From the NCBI RefSeq assembly GCF_049634645.1, contig NC_134722.1, forward strand, positions 19,393,001 to 19,457,000: a stretch of 64,000 bases of DNA, given 5' to 3'. Below, piece after piece: positions 49,101 to 57,937 of this stretch. The translations under genes and the position numbers were made by a program. The stretch's first letter is position 1; the number at the start of each line of letters is the position of its first letter. The stretch comes from Pelodiscus sinensis (lineage: Eukaryota > Chordata > Testudines > Trionychidae). The notes under the pieces were generated by a model that made no database searches, had not been told where the DNA came from, and saw nothing but the letters and a program-made list of their open reading frames with translations.

Positions 49101-50749
49101 GGGGACTGGACTCAATGACCTTTCCAAGGTCCCTTCCAGATCTAAGAGATAGGCATCTCCATTCATATAAAAACAAAAAATGAATATAGCACTTAACATG
49201 GGGATTGGTTGGGTAACAGAGCTGTCCATCTCAATGTTATCAGTTTGAGTTTAACATGGACTGGTAAGTATGAAGCAGGTACTATTTGAAAGATAATGAT
49301 TAGAAAGATAATGATTAGATGGTCCAAGATCAACTGCCTAGTTGACAAGTGTCCACATCAAAGTCACACGCACAAGTGAGCCATAGCAAAAGAGACCAAT
49401 TGACAACTAGGGAGAATGATCTATGGTCTCAGGTAGAGATACACACTCCAAGGCAAGACTCAGGCATATTGGCAGGGCAGTGCAACACAGGGAAAGCTTC
49501 CTCTGCTGTTGTCTGTTCTGTTTGTGAATATAGATCTTCAGGTACCAGGACTAAGTCTGGTGCTGTAAAAATAAAGTTCTAAGGAGATGAAGAAACCAAC
49601 ACTAAAGCAGGTTGATAGAAGGCAATATGGGCCCCTTTTGTGAACACATCAATCTACATTAGAAGGCTGCTTCTAGACTGGCACGTTTTTCCGCAAAAGC
49701 AGTTGCTTTTGCGGAAAAACTTGCCAGCTGTCTACACTGGCCACTTGAATTTGTGCAAGAACACTGACGATCTAATGTATGATCATCAGTGTTCTTGTGC
49801 AAATACAATGACTCTCCCATTCGGGAAAAAGCCCTCTTGCGCAAATGCTTTTGCGCAAGAGGGCCAGTGTAGACAACTGAGAACCATTTTGCGCAAAAAA
49901 GCCCCGATGGCGAAGATGGCGGTCGGGGCTGTCTTGCGCAAAACCATGTCTAGATTGGTACGGACGCTTTTCCACAAAAAGTGCTTTTGCGCAAAAGCGT
50001 CTGGGCCAATCTAGACGCTCTTTTCCGCAAATGCTTTTAATGGAAAAACGTTTCCATTAAAAGAATTTGCGGAAAATCATGCCAGTATAGACGCAGCCGG
50101 AATGTTTTAAATTCTTTTTTGAATGGCATCTAATAGCATTTTTCCCCACTAAAGAACTTCAGATTATGTTCACCTTTAACTGCACTGACTTTGGTTTACT
50201 CCAATTCCCTATATTTGCCTTTATTTACAACTGCTTGGATATGTTCTCTCAGCAGTAATCACATTGCTCATCATTCTGAGAAAGAGGCACAAAAAAGATC
50301 TGAATGTGCTCCGGAAGAACGTGGCAGAGATTCATGAGCAGCTTGTCACCTATGATGAAGAAGGGGGTGGTGAAATGGATACCACCAGCTACGATGTGTC
50401 TGTGCTCAACTCTGTCCGTAGGAATGGCATGAAACTAGAGGCTGGGCCCCGCCTGTATGCGCAGGTCCGGAAGCCGACAGGAAATGGAATTTCAGGCACT
50501 GGAGAAATGGCAATTATGATTGAGGTGAAGAAGGATGAAGCTGACAATGATGGGGATTTGCTGCCATATGACACCCTTCACATTTATGGCTATGAAGGTG
50601 CTGAGTCCATTGCAGAATCTCTTAGCTCTTTGGAGTCGGGATCCTCAGATTCAGATATCGATTATGACTTTCTAAATGACTGGGGTCCCAGATTTAAAAT
50701 GTTAGCTGAACTGTATGGATTGGAGCCAAATGAAGACTTTGTGTATTAA
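30336..50749 (+). CDS. CDH5: CDH5, vascular endothelial cadherin (gene span, 11 coding exons)
   Basis: Calcium-dependent homophilic adhesion receptor of endothelial adherens junctions; the tail binds p120-catenin, beta-catenin and plakoglobin. The joined coding exons give 773 residues (human about 784). Visible in order: signal peptide 1-17 (ends APASA); propeptide ending RLKR at 37-40; mature start DWIWNQ with Trp42 and Trp44; EC1 about 41-142 (LDRE 101-104, DVNDNVP 136-142); EC2 to about 250 (LDRE 208-211, DVNDNFP 244-250); EC3 to about 365 (DVDEPP 360-365); EC4 to about 473 (LDRE 429-432, DQNDNPP 467-473); cysteine-containing EC5 (CKC 573-575, Cys584); membrane span about 591-617; tail with VTYDEEGGGEMD, SYDVSV, LYAQV, YDTLHIYGYEG and the terminal catenin-binding DFLNDWGPRFKMLAELYG. 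The order of exons and phases matches the one-gene structure of mammalian CDH5 with a non-coding first exon. Neither motif decay nor an internal stop is present, so the gene looks functional. The distinctive DWIWNQ start and tail separate it from other classical cadherins. Confidence 0.97.
31991..32055. repeat. Old palindromic repeat remnant
   Basis: GTGAAATCAATAGGAG followed by its inverse CCATTGATTTCAGTGGGC. Same type as 34842. Confidence 0.5.
34842..34895. repeat. Old palindromic repeat copy
   Basis: CCTGATC at the left and GATCAGG at the right enclose GAAGTCAATGGGA and its near-inverse CCATTGATTTC. It looks like a short MITE; similar remnants are at 31991, 52497 and 57424. Confidence 0.55.
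35077..35370. repeat. GC-rich interspersed repeat copy
   Basis: Begins CAGGCCCGCTGACATGGGG, the inverse of the end seen at 47663, and includes a (CAG)n run of about six at 35172. It lies in CDH5 intron 2. Confidence 0.5.
36010..36298 (+). CDS. CDH5: CDH5 exon 3 (EC1)
   Basis: It encodes residues 64-159 plus the first base of Gly160. Acceptor TTTCTAG ends at 36009 and donor GTAAGT starts at 36299. It carries the EC1 LDRE calcium motif (101-104), the DVNDNVP linker (136-142), and N-glycosylation sequons NKS (121) and NGS (150). Cys115 lies in the strand reading AFCIDR, where the human protein has a valine/isoleucine stretch; this is an unusual extra cysteine. Confidence 0.96.
36387..36503 (+). 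CDS. CDH5: CDH5 exon 4 (EC2, first part)
   Basis: Completes Gly160 and runs through residue 198 plus one base of Gly199; entry and exit phases are both 1. Acceptor TCTCTAG ends at 36386 and donor GTAAGC starts at 36504. It carries the DADDPT calcium motif. It is separated from exon 3 by an intron of only 88 bp. Confidence 0.95.
36660..36812 (-). mobile_element. Interspersed repeat with GACTAACACGGCTA end
   Basis: On the minus strand: GACAAAGTGGGTCTTTGCCC, then CTGTTAGTCTATAAGGTGC, then CCAGACTAACACGGCTACCC. GGAGTCCTG(T) occurs on both sides in opposite orientation. Related to 27750. In CDH5 intron 4. Confidence 0.7.
37899..38535 (-). mobile_element. CR1 LINE 3' end
   Basis: On the minus strand it encodes the C-terminal CR1 reverse-transcriptase segment (ALEKVQWRSTKMRGLEHVTYNE) and ends GAGGTCTCTTCCAACCC, then TATGATTCTATGA. 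5'-truncated. In CDH5 intron 4. Confidence 0.85.
39148..39206. repeat. (CA)n microsatellite
   Basis: About 29 uninterrupted CA units in CDH5 intron 4, followed by CCCAACTG. Confidence 0.97.
39407..40293. mobile_element. Foldback MITE with a second MITE nested in it, TTG flanks
   Basis: The outer ends are AGCCTGGTCTAAACAAGG and inverted GGCCGTGTCTACACTAGG, with TTG at 39404-39406 and 40294-40296. Internal TATTTCAAAATA and ATTTTGAAAT palindromes are typical of this subfamily. Without the insertion at 39783-40269 the outer element is about 400 bp. Confidence 0.75.
39783..40269. mobile_element. Nested GC-rich MITE with CCGTATTTTC ends, TA target
   Basis: Ends CCGTATTTTCCGGCGTATAA and inverted CCGTATTTTCTGGCGTATAA are flanked by TA at 39781-39782 and 40270-40271. 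The GC-rich core has CCCTGGTCTGCTGG inverted modules shared with 1-540, plus several CCGCGG-like stretches. It is a small GC- and CpG-rich island inside a CDH5 intron. Open frames here are artefacts of composition. Confidence 0.8.
40881..41048 (+). CDS. CDH5: CDH5 exon 5 (EC2, second part)
   Basis: Completes Gly199 and runs to Gln254 plus one base of Gln255. Acceptor TTTTTAAG ends at 40880 and donor GTGAGT starts at 41049. It carries LDRE (208-211) and the DVNDNFP linker between EC2 and EC3. Confidence 0.96.
41380..41480. repeat. Fragment of the GC-rich interspersed repeat
   Basis: Ends TTCCCCCGTGCGGAGGCCTG, like the right ends at 12820 and 47663. In CDH5 intron 5. Confidence 0.35.
41777..41964 (+). 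CDS. CDH5: CDH5 exon 6 (EC3, first part)
   Basis: Runs from the completion of Gln255 to Lys317, ending in phase 0. Acceptor AAACAG ends at 41776 and donor GTACAA starts at 41965. It contains VPENVRVG and DIDEPQNR, the EC3 counterparts of the human VPEDTRVG and DPDEPQNR motifs. Confidence 0.95.
43124..43149. repeat. (CA)n microsatellite
   Basis: About 13 CA units in CDH5 intron 6. Confidence 0.95.
43231..43560. mobile_element. Degenerate relative of the 11462 element
   Basis: GATCTGGCAACATCC near the left end and repeated GGGAGCACAGCCC and CAGGAGC phrases parallel 11462-11929. The right part CTGGTCTGGGAAACTCCC is a diverged subterminal region. In CDH5 intron 6. Confidence 0.45.
43722..43975 (+). 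CDS. CDH5: CDH5 exon 7 (EC3 end and EC4 start)
   Basis: Runs from Pro318 to Ile401 plus two bases of Arg402. Acceptor TTCAATTAG ends at 43721 and donor GTAAAT starts at 43976. EC3 has LDYEN in place of the usual LDRE, as in human VE-cadherin, and ends in DVDEPP (360-365); the EC4 calcium motif DPDAA (393-397) follows. Confidence 0.96.
44669..44890. repeat. Local direct repeat pair
   Basis: GCAGGATAAGG followed by CTGAAGGCAGGGAGGTGG occurs at 44669-44719 and 44840-44890, 171 bp apart, just before exon 8. Confidence 0.8.
44937..45079 (+). CDS. CDH5: CDH5 exon 8 (EC4)
   Basis: Runs from the completion of Arg402 to Asp449 plus one base of Asn450. Acceptor ACACAG ends at 44936 and donor GTAAGT starts at 45080. 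It carries LDRE (429-432) and a sequon NLT (438). The loop after HNLTVAA is more diverged from mammals than the rest of the ectodomain. The exon is bracketed by a direct duplication about 850 bp apart. Confidence 0.93.
45313..45452. mobile_element. Right half of an 11462-type element
   Basis: AATGCTGGACCAGGGAGGTC followed by CAACC is the right terminus, and GTCTGGCAAAATCCC is shared with the 11462 copy. Left end lost. In CDH5 intron 8. Confidence 0.55.
46065..46189 (+). CDS. CDH5: CDH5 exon 9 (EC4 end and EC5 start)
   Basis: Runs from the completion of Asn450 to Lys491, ending in phase 0. Acceptor ATTTCAG ends at 46064 and donor GTAAGT starts at 46190. It carries the linker DQNDNPPEL and the conserved KVCENA segment of EC5. 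Confidence 0.96.
47520..47663 (-). repeat. GC-rich interspersed repeat copy
   Basis: Right end GCCCATTGGCGGGCCTG is the inverse of the left end at 35077, and GGCAGCCAGAAGCCCTGGGA matches the middle of that copy. In CDH5 intron 9. Confidence 0.5.
47854..47962 (+). CDS. CDH5: CDH5 exon 10 (EC5)
   Basis: Runs from Val492 to His527 plus one base of Asp528. Acceptor TTATAG ends at 47853 and donor GTAGCG starts at 47963. The donor is weaker than the others, with C at +5 in place of G. It carries ISATDKDE and sequons NYS (511) and NFT (520); the end NFTLVDNH aligns with human NFTLTDNH. Confidence 0.95.
48254..48499 (+). CDS. CDH5: CDH5 exon 11 (EC5 end and membrane span)
   Basis: Runs from the completion of Asp528 to Leu609 plus one base. 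Acceptor TTTCCAG ends at 48253 and donor GTAAAT starts at 48500. It encodes the cysteine-containing membrane-proximal part of EC5 (Cys573, Cys575, Cys584), sequons at 532 and 563, and most of the membrane helix (VGVSIQALVAIFICIFTIL). Confidence 0.96.
48966..49151 (+). mobile_element. tRNA-derived Pol III SINE, turtle type
   Basis: A box TAGCTCAGTGG at 48977-48987 and B box GAGTTCAATCC at 49020-49030 are spaced as in a tRNA gene. A short unrelated body and a CR1-like tail (GGACTCAATGACCTTTCCAAG, TTCCAGATCTAAGA) follow. This combination is the known turtle Pol III SINE. In CDH5 intron 11, same strand as the gene. It is not a working tRNA: no acceptor stem closes it. Confidence 0.85.
49665..50098. 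mobile_element. Multi-hairpin MITE (434 bp), copy C, in CDH5 intron 11
   Basis: Ends GGCTGCTTCTAGACTGGC and inverted GGCTGCGTCTATACTGGC. End-like motifs lie at about 49670 (>), 49729 (>), 49863 (<), 49947 (>), 50007 (<) and 50082 (<). Four local hairpins fill the rest. Flanks GAA and GGA match at 2 of 3. It ends 154-157 bp before exon 12. The 124-codon open frame inside it is not a gene. Confidence 0.85.
50256..50749 (+). CDS. CDH5: CDH5 exon 12 (end of membrane span, cytoplasmic tail, stop)
   Basis: A tandem acceptor CAGCAG allows a start at 50253 or 50256; the second gives the same length as human across this junction (VITLL). The tail has the p120-binding region with Tyr642 and Tyr655 (human Tyr645 and Tyr658), Ser662 (human Ser665), Tyr677 (human Tyr685), Tyr714, Tyr720 and Tyr722 (human Tyr725, Tyr731, Tyr733), the acidic serine-rich block, and the catenin-binding end DFLNDWGPRFKMLAELYG. 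The stop TAA is at 50747. The stretch between Ser662 and Tyr677 is five residues shorter than in human and lacks its proline-rich part. Confidence 0.96.
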
Positions 50750-52285
50750 GGTCAAAACACCTTGTTTAGATTTTTCCTCCCCTGGAGACAGATAGTAAAA
50801 CCAAGAAGCAACCAAGTTGCAAAAGGAGACTCAATAGCTCTTTACTCAAGCAGCACAGGATGTGACTATGATTCTAGAAACCAAAAACTCAGAGGATTTA
50901 GGGTTAAAAAAAAATGCAGCAAAATCCATTTTTTTAAAATTAATGACATTGTTCTCGTCCTGTTCCCCTAGCAGTTAGCTCAGCTAGCACCCTGGTTCTT
51001 TCAATGATACTAGCTCTCTATGGCCCACAGGTGGGCTCTACAGAAAATGTCTTTTGAGTCTTTACTGCCCAGCACTTGTAAAAGTTTTCCATATATATAC
51101 TGATGCTTACAGCAGCATGGCCCTTATTTTTTCCATTCCCCGTGTATTACAACCTGTTTTATCAATGTGAAATTAAGAATGGAGGAGCATAGAGGCTCTA
51201 GGAAGGAATATATTGTGCTGGCACATGTTCCAAACCTTCTCCCACAATGTCTGCAGGGCCTTCTGTACCATCTTGCATGGCTAATCCATGCCTTTGCTTA
51301 CACAACAAATCATCATGTAATATTGAAGATCATTTCATGATATTCAGAGAGTCATGATTTCTCCCTTCTTAATTCATTGATTACCCTTCTCCTCCAAAAA
51401 CGGGTTACTGCAGGAAACTAGGAGAAGGCTTTGGGTTTTTTAAAAAACCAACGTAGTGGTTTTACTTGGTTTAGTTGGTCATTTTTAAAAAGCCTCACTG
51501 TGGGGATTTCTGGCCCAGTCCTGCAATACTAAAATCTCTTTATCCTCAAGAAAGGAAAATCATTTGTTCTAACTAATGCTATCCAATGGAATATACCCTG
51601 CCAGGCAGAGAACCTACATATCAGGAGGAAGCTTAAGGCTCCAGAACTGTAGGTCTTACTAGATTGAAAAACAATTAAATCACACATATTAGCGGCTAAG
51701 CAAGTGTAGGAGGGGTGCTGGAGTTTTCTTTTTAATATAGTTGAAGGAATTCAGCTATTTCAGGTTAAAAAAAATTAAGGGGGGGGGGTCTCACTACTGT
51801 GAATTTTGTTTTTAAACAGGTACTGTAAAACGGGTATTTTCCACCTAGGAAAGTATTGGGGACTTCCAGACTAGACTACTGTATCTGTGTACTCTACTGT
51901 TTTTCCAAAAGAGCAAGGCATGAACATAAGCAAGGTTTTGGGTGCCACAGCTTCTATGCCCCTGATCCTGCAAAGACACATTCACATACTTAACTTCATG
52001 CACAGCAGGAAGTCATCCTATTCAACCGAATGCAAGCACACACTGCATAAAGTCAACCATACATGTACGTTTTTTAGGATCTAGTCTAGTGATGACAATG
52101 GGCTGGCTCTGCTCCCATTGATGTAAGACTCACATGGATTTTAATGGGAACAGGGTCAATGAGATACCCAGTTTTGCAGGATCTGTAGGAAATAGTTTAG
52201 CTGATCCGTTGTTTTAAGATTGGATTGTATATAATAGTAGCTAAGCCACATATTAAAGTCTTCTTTTTCAAATCAGTGTTGTGGA
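50750..52285 (+). other. CDH5: CDH5 3' untranslated region (probable extent)
   Basis: No gene follows the stop codon and the stretch lacks recognisable repeats, as expected for a 3' UTR. The end is set by an ATTAAA with a downstream GT-rich tract. Longer forms using later signals are possible. Confidence 0.5.
52252..52257 (+). terminator. Candidate CDH5 poly(A) signal ATTAAA
   Basis: ATTAAA is followed about 25 nt later by the GT-rich stretch GTGTTGTGG, the arrangement of a real cleavage site. A second ATTAAA at 52377 is also followed by a GT-rich run. AATAAA occurs at 53666 and 53979 for possible longer 3' ends. The choice among them is inference. Confidence 0.4.
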
Positions 52286-52289
52286 ACTT

Positions 52290-55200
52290 CACTGATTTGC
52301 TTTCACTAAGCCATGTATCCCATAACTAATGCACAAAAAACAACATCTTTTTCAGTGAAGAGTTAGTAGAAAGGGTATTAAAGCTGCATGTTGGTTTCAT
52401 TATTACTTCACTACTTTTTCAAAATAGACTGTACAACTTTTAGTGGGACACAATGACCAATTATTCAGATGTACTACACTTTCCAAGTACAGGCCTGATC
52501 CAAAATCCTTTGGGAGCCTTCCCATCAATGATAGATCAGGCCTGTTATGAATAATGTATATTTGGGATTATTTATCCTTCTTTTTAAAAATATTGTGTTT
52601 GTTCATTTAATCGTCAATTTGCAAGTCCAATCCTCAATGTAAGTTAGTGAAGTTCTACTGATGATTGTGTTATAAAGAGTTCTTACTAATCATTGTATGT
52701 TAAGATTTTCATGTGTAATTACAGTGTTGCTATTCTACAGGAGAGGTTAGCTATAAAATTATTCAATGCCATAACTAAAGATTCTCCTGTAAACAGCATC
52801 CAGATAACATTTTCTATAATCATGTGGGGAGAGGGGATGGTAGTCTGTGTTATTAACATTATTGTGAGAAATATTGTAATGATCTTATCATACATCAAAG
52901 ATGTTTGCACTGAATATTTTCTTTTTTGTTGTTGTTGTGTTTGTTTTGGTTTTGTTCTGAATTACATAAAAGCCAAATTCAGGTGTAATGTTATTTCTTT
53001 GTGAATTAATAAGCTGTATGCATAAGACATTAACAGGCTACTGGGTGCCTTGTGGGCAGGAGCAATACACAAAGTCCCCTGGCTGCCCCTACATCTAAGA
53101 GCCAGAGGAACATGCCAGTCACTGTGGTGAACTGGACTTTTAATGACAGTCAGCTGTGCTGACTGGAACCTCCAATGTCCTTTTTCAGCCAGGCATTCCT
53201 ATAAAAAAAACCAGACACCTGGCCACCCTAGTTGGCAGTGGCATGGCCCAACATCTCCCTAATATTTCTAGTCCCACCACATCAGAAACAAGGGACTAGG
53301 CAAGGGCACATGGGACTGGGCAAAGGTACATAATCCTGTACAAAACACAGTCATTTTGCCGCATTGCCTCTATGCCCGGATTTAGACAACACACAACAGA
53401 TGAGTAAACAGCTATGGCAGAAAGGAAAGAACAGACTAAGGAGAGGAAGTTGTGTTTGCAGAAGATACCAGTAATGTGTTTTAAGTCACTATCAATTGTA
53501 TCCAGCCATCTGTGAATATTTAAGACCCCCATTCAAAGATCCTTACATTCAGTGGTTTAGACAACACTCCTTTATCATCTTTTTTCTTTGTTCATTTTCA
53601 ATGAAAGATTGTGACAATTTTTTTAAAAGAAACTTGCCTGGACTGTTGGCATTTACACAAATATAAATAAATTTAATACTGTCAGTTCTTTCAGAGCTAA
53701 TTGTCAGGAGCAGAATAATATAACAGTTTCACATTACCGAAATTTAGTGTGTATTGTAGTAAAAGCACAATACTTATGTCAATTAAGGGTTCCAATTAAA
53801 TGCATTTTTCCAAAGAAAGTTTAAATATTTATCTGCATTCATTTTGCTTTTACCAAAGATTGTTATGTGGTATCCATTTAATTAAAACATACATTTGACT
53901 TTTATTCTTAGTCAATCATGAATTTTTATTTTATTATTTTTATGTAATATAAGGTCATGCCATGGGACTAATGCGTTTAATAAAGATTTTTATATGCCCC
54001 CCATTAGGGATTCTTTATGAAATAATCATTTATTCTTGAAATCCTTACTAAACAAATTAGCAAGGAGTACCTGTTAAAATAACAATCTTTACTCAACCCA
54101 TATGTGCTCCAAAATGATCTGATGAATTGACCCACCTAGTATCGAAATAGTTCAGATGAGTTTTCAATATTCAAGGGAAAGAATCTCTCAGAAATGAACC
54201 CTGTAGTTGCATCAAGTATTATGTTATTAACATTCAGCACAGCTATTGTAACCTGAGGGAGAAATTTAAAAACACATAAAAGCCAGGAGAGAGGACATAA
54301 AATGAGAAATGAGAAGAAAAAAAGCATTTAACTATTCTTGGGATTTTTTTTTCTTGTTAATGGATTCTCTTCTTACCTCCCCGGCAGCAATACAAATTAA
54401 TTCTAGAAGGGGTCCAGTCAACATTGTTATTAGATCTGAAATGTCATTTAATCAAAACCAAGATGTTTCACAGAAATGGATCAATTTCAATGAAAACTGC
54501 ATCTGGAAGGTATTATGAATTCATGACAGAATATCTAGAGACAGGAGAGCATTCATACAATGCAATCAAAACAAATTTCAAAAACTTAAAATTTTAAATC
54601 AAATGAATTGTTGTTTGCTGGTCAGCCCTAATTGTGAGGCCCGAGTCATGCAGTGCAGCATGGTCTCCCGTGGAGTTGAGTGCATGGATCCTCCCTAAAC
54701 CAATCTTATATTTTCCTATCCTGAAATCTACACGTTGCACATGTTATGTAATAAATGGCTAGCAGTATACATACTGATGTGCCACGTATCAAATCTATGC
54801 TCAGTCTATTCACTCGTATATGTTGTGCTCATTAATGATATTTGAGTGACTTACAAAATCACATTTCCAAAAGGCTTTAGATCCAAATCTGCATCACTTC
54901 TTGCATAGTTATTTACATCGATGCAAAGTTAGTATAAAAAATTGTCATGTTGCTTGGTAGCATTTGACACCCTGTGCACAGCAGTAAGTGAGGGCGTTAG
55001 GCACTGGGTCCTTTACGTTCCTCTCCACCCCATCCTTATTCAATATAATTGTTCTCTTTGGTTTGGGCCAAATGTGTGGGTTTTACAATTTGTTCTGAGT
55101 GCACTGAGGTTCATTCTAATCTCAGTTAGAAGTTTCACAGTGGTGGGCCATCTACCAAAGAAGCTTATGGGTGCCATTACTGCTGTGGATTATAGCTGTT

Positions 55201-55530
55201 GTGGGAGATCAAGATAGCCTCTGAGATGACTCAGGCGAGTCCCACAGAAGGTTTTGAATACAGAAGGTAGAGCAGGCAAATCACTGCATTCTGAAGTGAT
55301 CAGATCTTGCTCTGGATCAGGTACTTAATACCTGATGCTAATGAAACTAACAATCAGCTCTGCATCTGTGCTGAACCTTTATCCTTGCCCCAAATACCAA
55401 GTCTCCACCTGCCCATCAGGCACCTCTTTTTGGACATTCCACCACTTCAGACTTGACATGTCAAAAAATAACTTACAATTCCTCCTAAGTCATCTATTCT
55501 GCCTTCTGGATCTATATCCTATACTTTAGA
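52290..55530. other. No gene; possible extended 3' UTR, then intergenic
   Basis: AT-rich, with palindromic-repeat remnants near 52497. AATAAA at 53666 and 53979 could serve longer CDH5 transcripts. Nothing else recognised. Confidence 0.45.
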
Positions 55531-55531
55531 C

Positions 55532-55995
55532 CAGTGGCTCTCAAACGTTTTGGCCCACAACCCACCCTGCTCAATGCAGGCCTTTCCGTGGATGACCAGC
55601 CAATCACCCATGATGACAAAATGGATGCAGGGTATGAGGATGCAGGAACTGGCTGGGAAGATGGGTGAAGGAGTGGGCAGAAATGGGGTGAAGGTGTGCA
55701 CTCTCAGCAGGTGGGTTGTGAAGGGTATGGGGGTGGGGGTCTGGGCATGAGGGGGATGGGAGTGATTACCTGGCTCCATGCCTCTTGCCACTCCCAGGCA
55801 CCGCCCACTGCTGCTCTCATTGGCCGTGATTCTGGCCAATAGGTGCATCAGGGAAAGCCGTCAGGTGAGCAGTTGCCTGCGCTGCCATTCCCACAGCCAG
55901 GAGGCGGGGAAGCAACAATGTGCAGAGCCACTTTCACCCCCACGAACTGGATCTGGCCTACCAGGCTTCCCCTCCCCCGCGTAGCAGGAAGCCAG
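55532..55995. mobile_element. hAT-like element, left end plus body
   Basis: Starts CAGTGGCTCTCAAACGTTTTG, a well-known vertebrate hAT terminus, followed by a G-rich body. The right terminus is not clear. Confidence 0.5.
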
Positions 55996-56184
55996 CACTG
56001 GTAATCCAGCCTCACAGAGGAAGTATGAGACTGCCTTAGACCATGGTGTCATTCTATTTAATCTGTATAAATAAGACTCTTCTAAAAGCAGTTTCCTCCA
56101 ACCCCTTTTCTGTCGCCTACCCACCATTTCATCTTCCTGTTCTCATCTTTTGTGCTGTTCATGTCTGTCTCATTTAGACTGTAA

Positions 56185-56501
56185 GGGTATGTCTACACTA
56201 GCCCCCTAGTTTGAACTAGGGAGGCTAATGTAGGCATTCTAAGTTGCAAATGAAGCCTGGTGTACACCTCATGGAATGAGGTGTGACAGTTAACTCAAAC
56301 TAAGGACTTAGTTTGAGTTAACGTTTGACTGCCGCATGTAGCCGCGGGCAGTTAGTTCAGCCTAAGGGGATTTAAAAATGGCACCCAGAGAGGAAGATGC
56401 AAATAAAGCCCGGGATATTTAAATCCCGGGCTTCATTTGTAACTTCGAATGCCTACATTAGCCTCCCTAGTTAGAACTAGGGGGCTAGTGTAGACAAACC
56501 C
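56185..56501. mobile_element. PIF/Harbinger-like MITE (317 bp), TAA target duplication
   Basis: Ends GGGTATGTCTACACTAGCCC and inverted GGGTTTGTCTACACTAGCCC, flanked by TAA at 56182-56184 and 56502-56504. Long inverted repeats (CTAGTTTGAACTAGGGAGGC), AACTCAAACTAAGG hairpins and a TTTAAATCCCGGG motif lie within. A TAA duplication with GGG ends fits PIF/Harbinger. Confidence 0.85.
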
Positions 56502-56504
56502 TAA

Positions 56505-57937
56505 GCTCCTTCATCCAAGGACTTTGCCTTCTCCTTCCATGTTCAACAAGAATGCTTATCTAAATGAAACAGGACTTTGACAGAAACAAACTGGTTTTCA
56601 TCATTATAATGCTGCTCAGCCCAAGACTTCTAGGTCTTACACCATGATCCTCTACTGCCTGAGCTAGAAGACGCAGCTTTGTCATGCAACTCTGCAAAGG
56701 GATTCTTGATCTCTGTATGTGGCCCAGATTTGACTAGCAGGGGAAGACTAGATGTGGGTAACACTTGTAACTATGTATTATTTTATAAATCAACACTCAA
56801 CCAATGCATGGTGTAGTTCAACAAGTAGAACTGTATACTCAACCTGTGTCATCCTATTGAAATTTAGAGCTAAAAATAACCCAAACAGCAATCTAAATCT
56901 AGTGTAAAGGAGGATATCTGAACTCTGAGCGAGAAGGGTTCACTGGGTTCCTTGGGACCTTTTAATGCTGTAGTGTAGTTGAACCTTTTTTTAATCTTTT
57001 AGAAGAATTAAAAAAATCTGCTCCATCTAATATTTGCCAGGCAGAAGCAAAACAAAAACAAATATTATAGGCCACTTTGTCAGGACCAGGCTTTGAGGGG
57101 CCAAGAATAGTTTGTGTTATTGTTTCTTCTTCTGTGTTCAAGATGCAGAGAGTTACAGCTTCAAGTCAGGGAGTGCATATGGCTCACTGTGTCGCTTGAT
57201 CTTGCATTGAACCATAGGTACATGGGCAGGCGAATTCTCCGTTAAATTCTAGAGAACTAAAGCTTTTGTTACCATCCTGCCCTGCCAAAAAGAAAAAGCC
57301 TAAGAAAACCTCCTTTCCCAAGAAAAGCATGTACCAATGATAACTCCTCAGTTTATATTTTGTAAACCTTTTATCCTGAAGTACCTCAAGGTGTTTTATA
57401 GATGATATTGGAAATACTGTTCTCAGTTACACGCACATAAATCCAGAGCAACTATGCTAACATCAAGGTAGTTACTCTAGATCTTTACTAGAGTAAGTGT
57501 GAACAGAATTTGGTGTTCACCGTTCCATTACATTTTCATTATTGAATAACCAGTTTATGACACAACACACAGGGAGCAAAGACTGATTTTCTTCACTCTG
57601 GTCCAAATAAGGAGCAAACAAAGGAAAAGCTGTGGATTGTGTCAGAAAGAAGGACGGTGGAAGCAAATAAGCCATATAAATGGGACAGGTTTCAAAGAGT
57701 CAATAACAGTTGGGCTACAGCAGCTCCCCAGGTAACCCTTGTAGCCTTCTCTTTATATGAATTGAATTAATGATTCTATATTAACCTACAACAAGCTCAG
57801 CTCCTGTTGCTACAGTTTCCAAATCAATAGGGTGAAAGTTACCCTTTACAATCCTCTTAGGAGCACATTAAGAATGAATACAGAGTCCATGAATACAGTT
57901 ACACAAGTAAACAGTGATTATTATATCATAAGTTATA
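56505..57937. other. No gene recognised
   Basis: AT-rich; a palindromic-repeat remnant lies at 57424-57515 (AGTTACACGCACATAAATCC and a diverged inverse). Nothing else. Confidence 0.45.

Noticed and set aside
49640..50014. 124-codon open frame on +
   Set aside because: It lies inside MITE copy C and reads similarly to the open frame in copy A because of shared repeat sequence.
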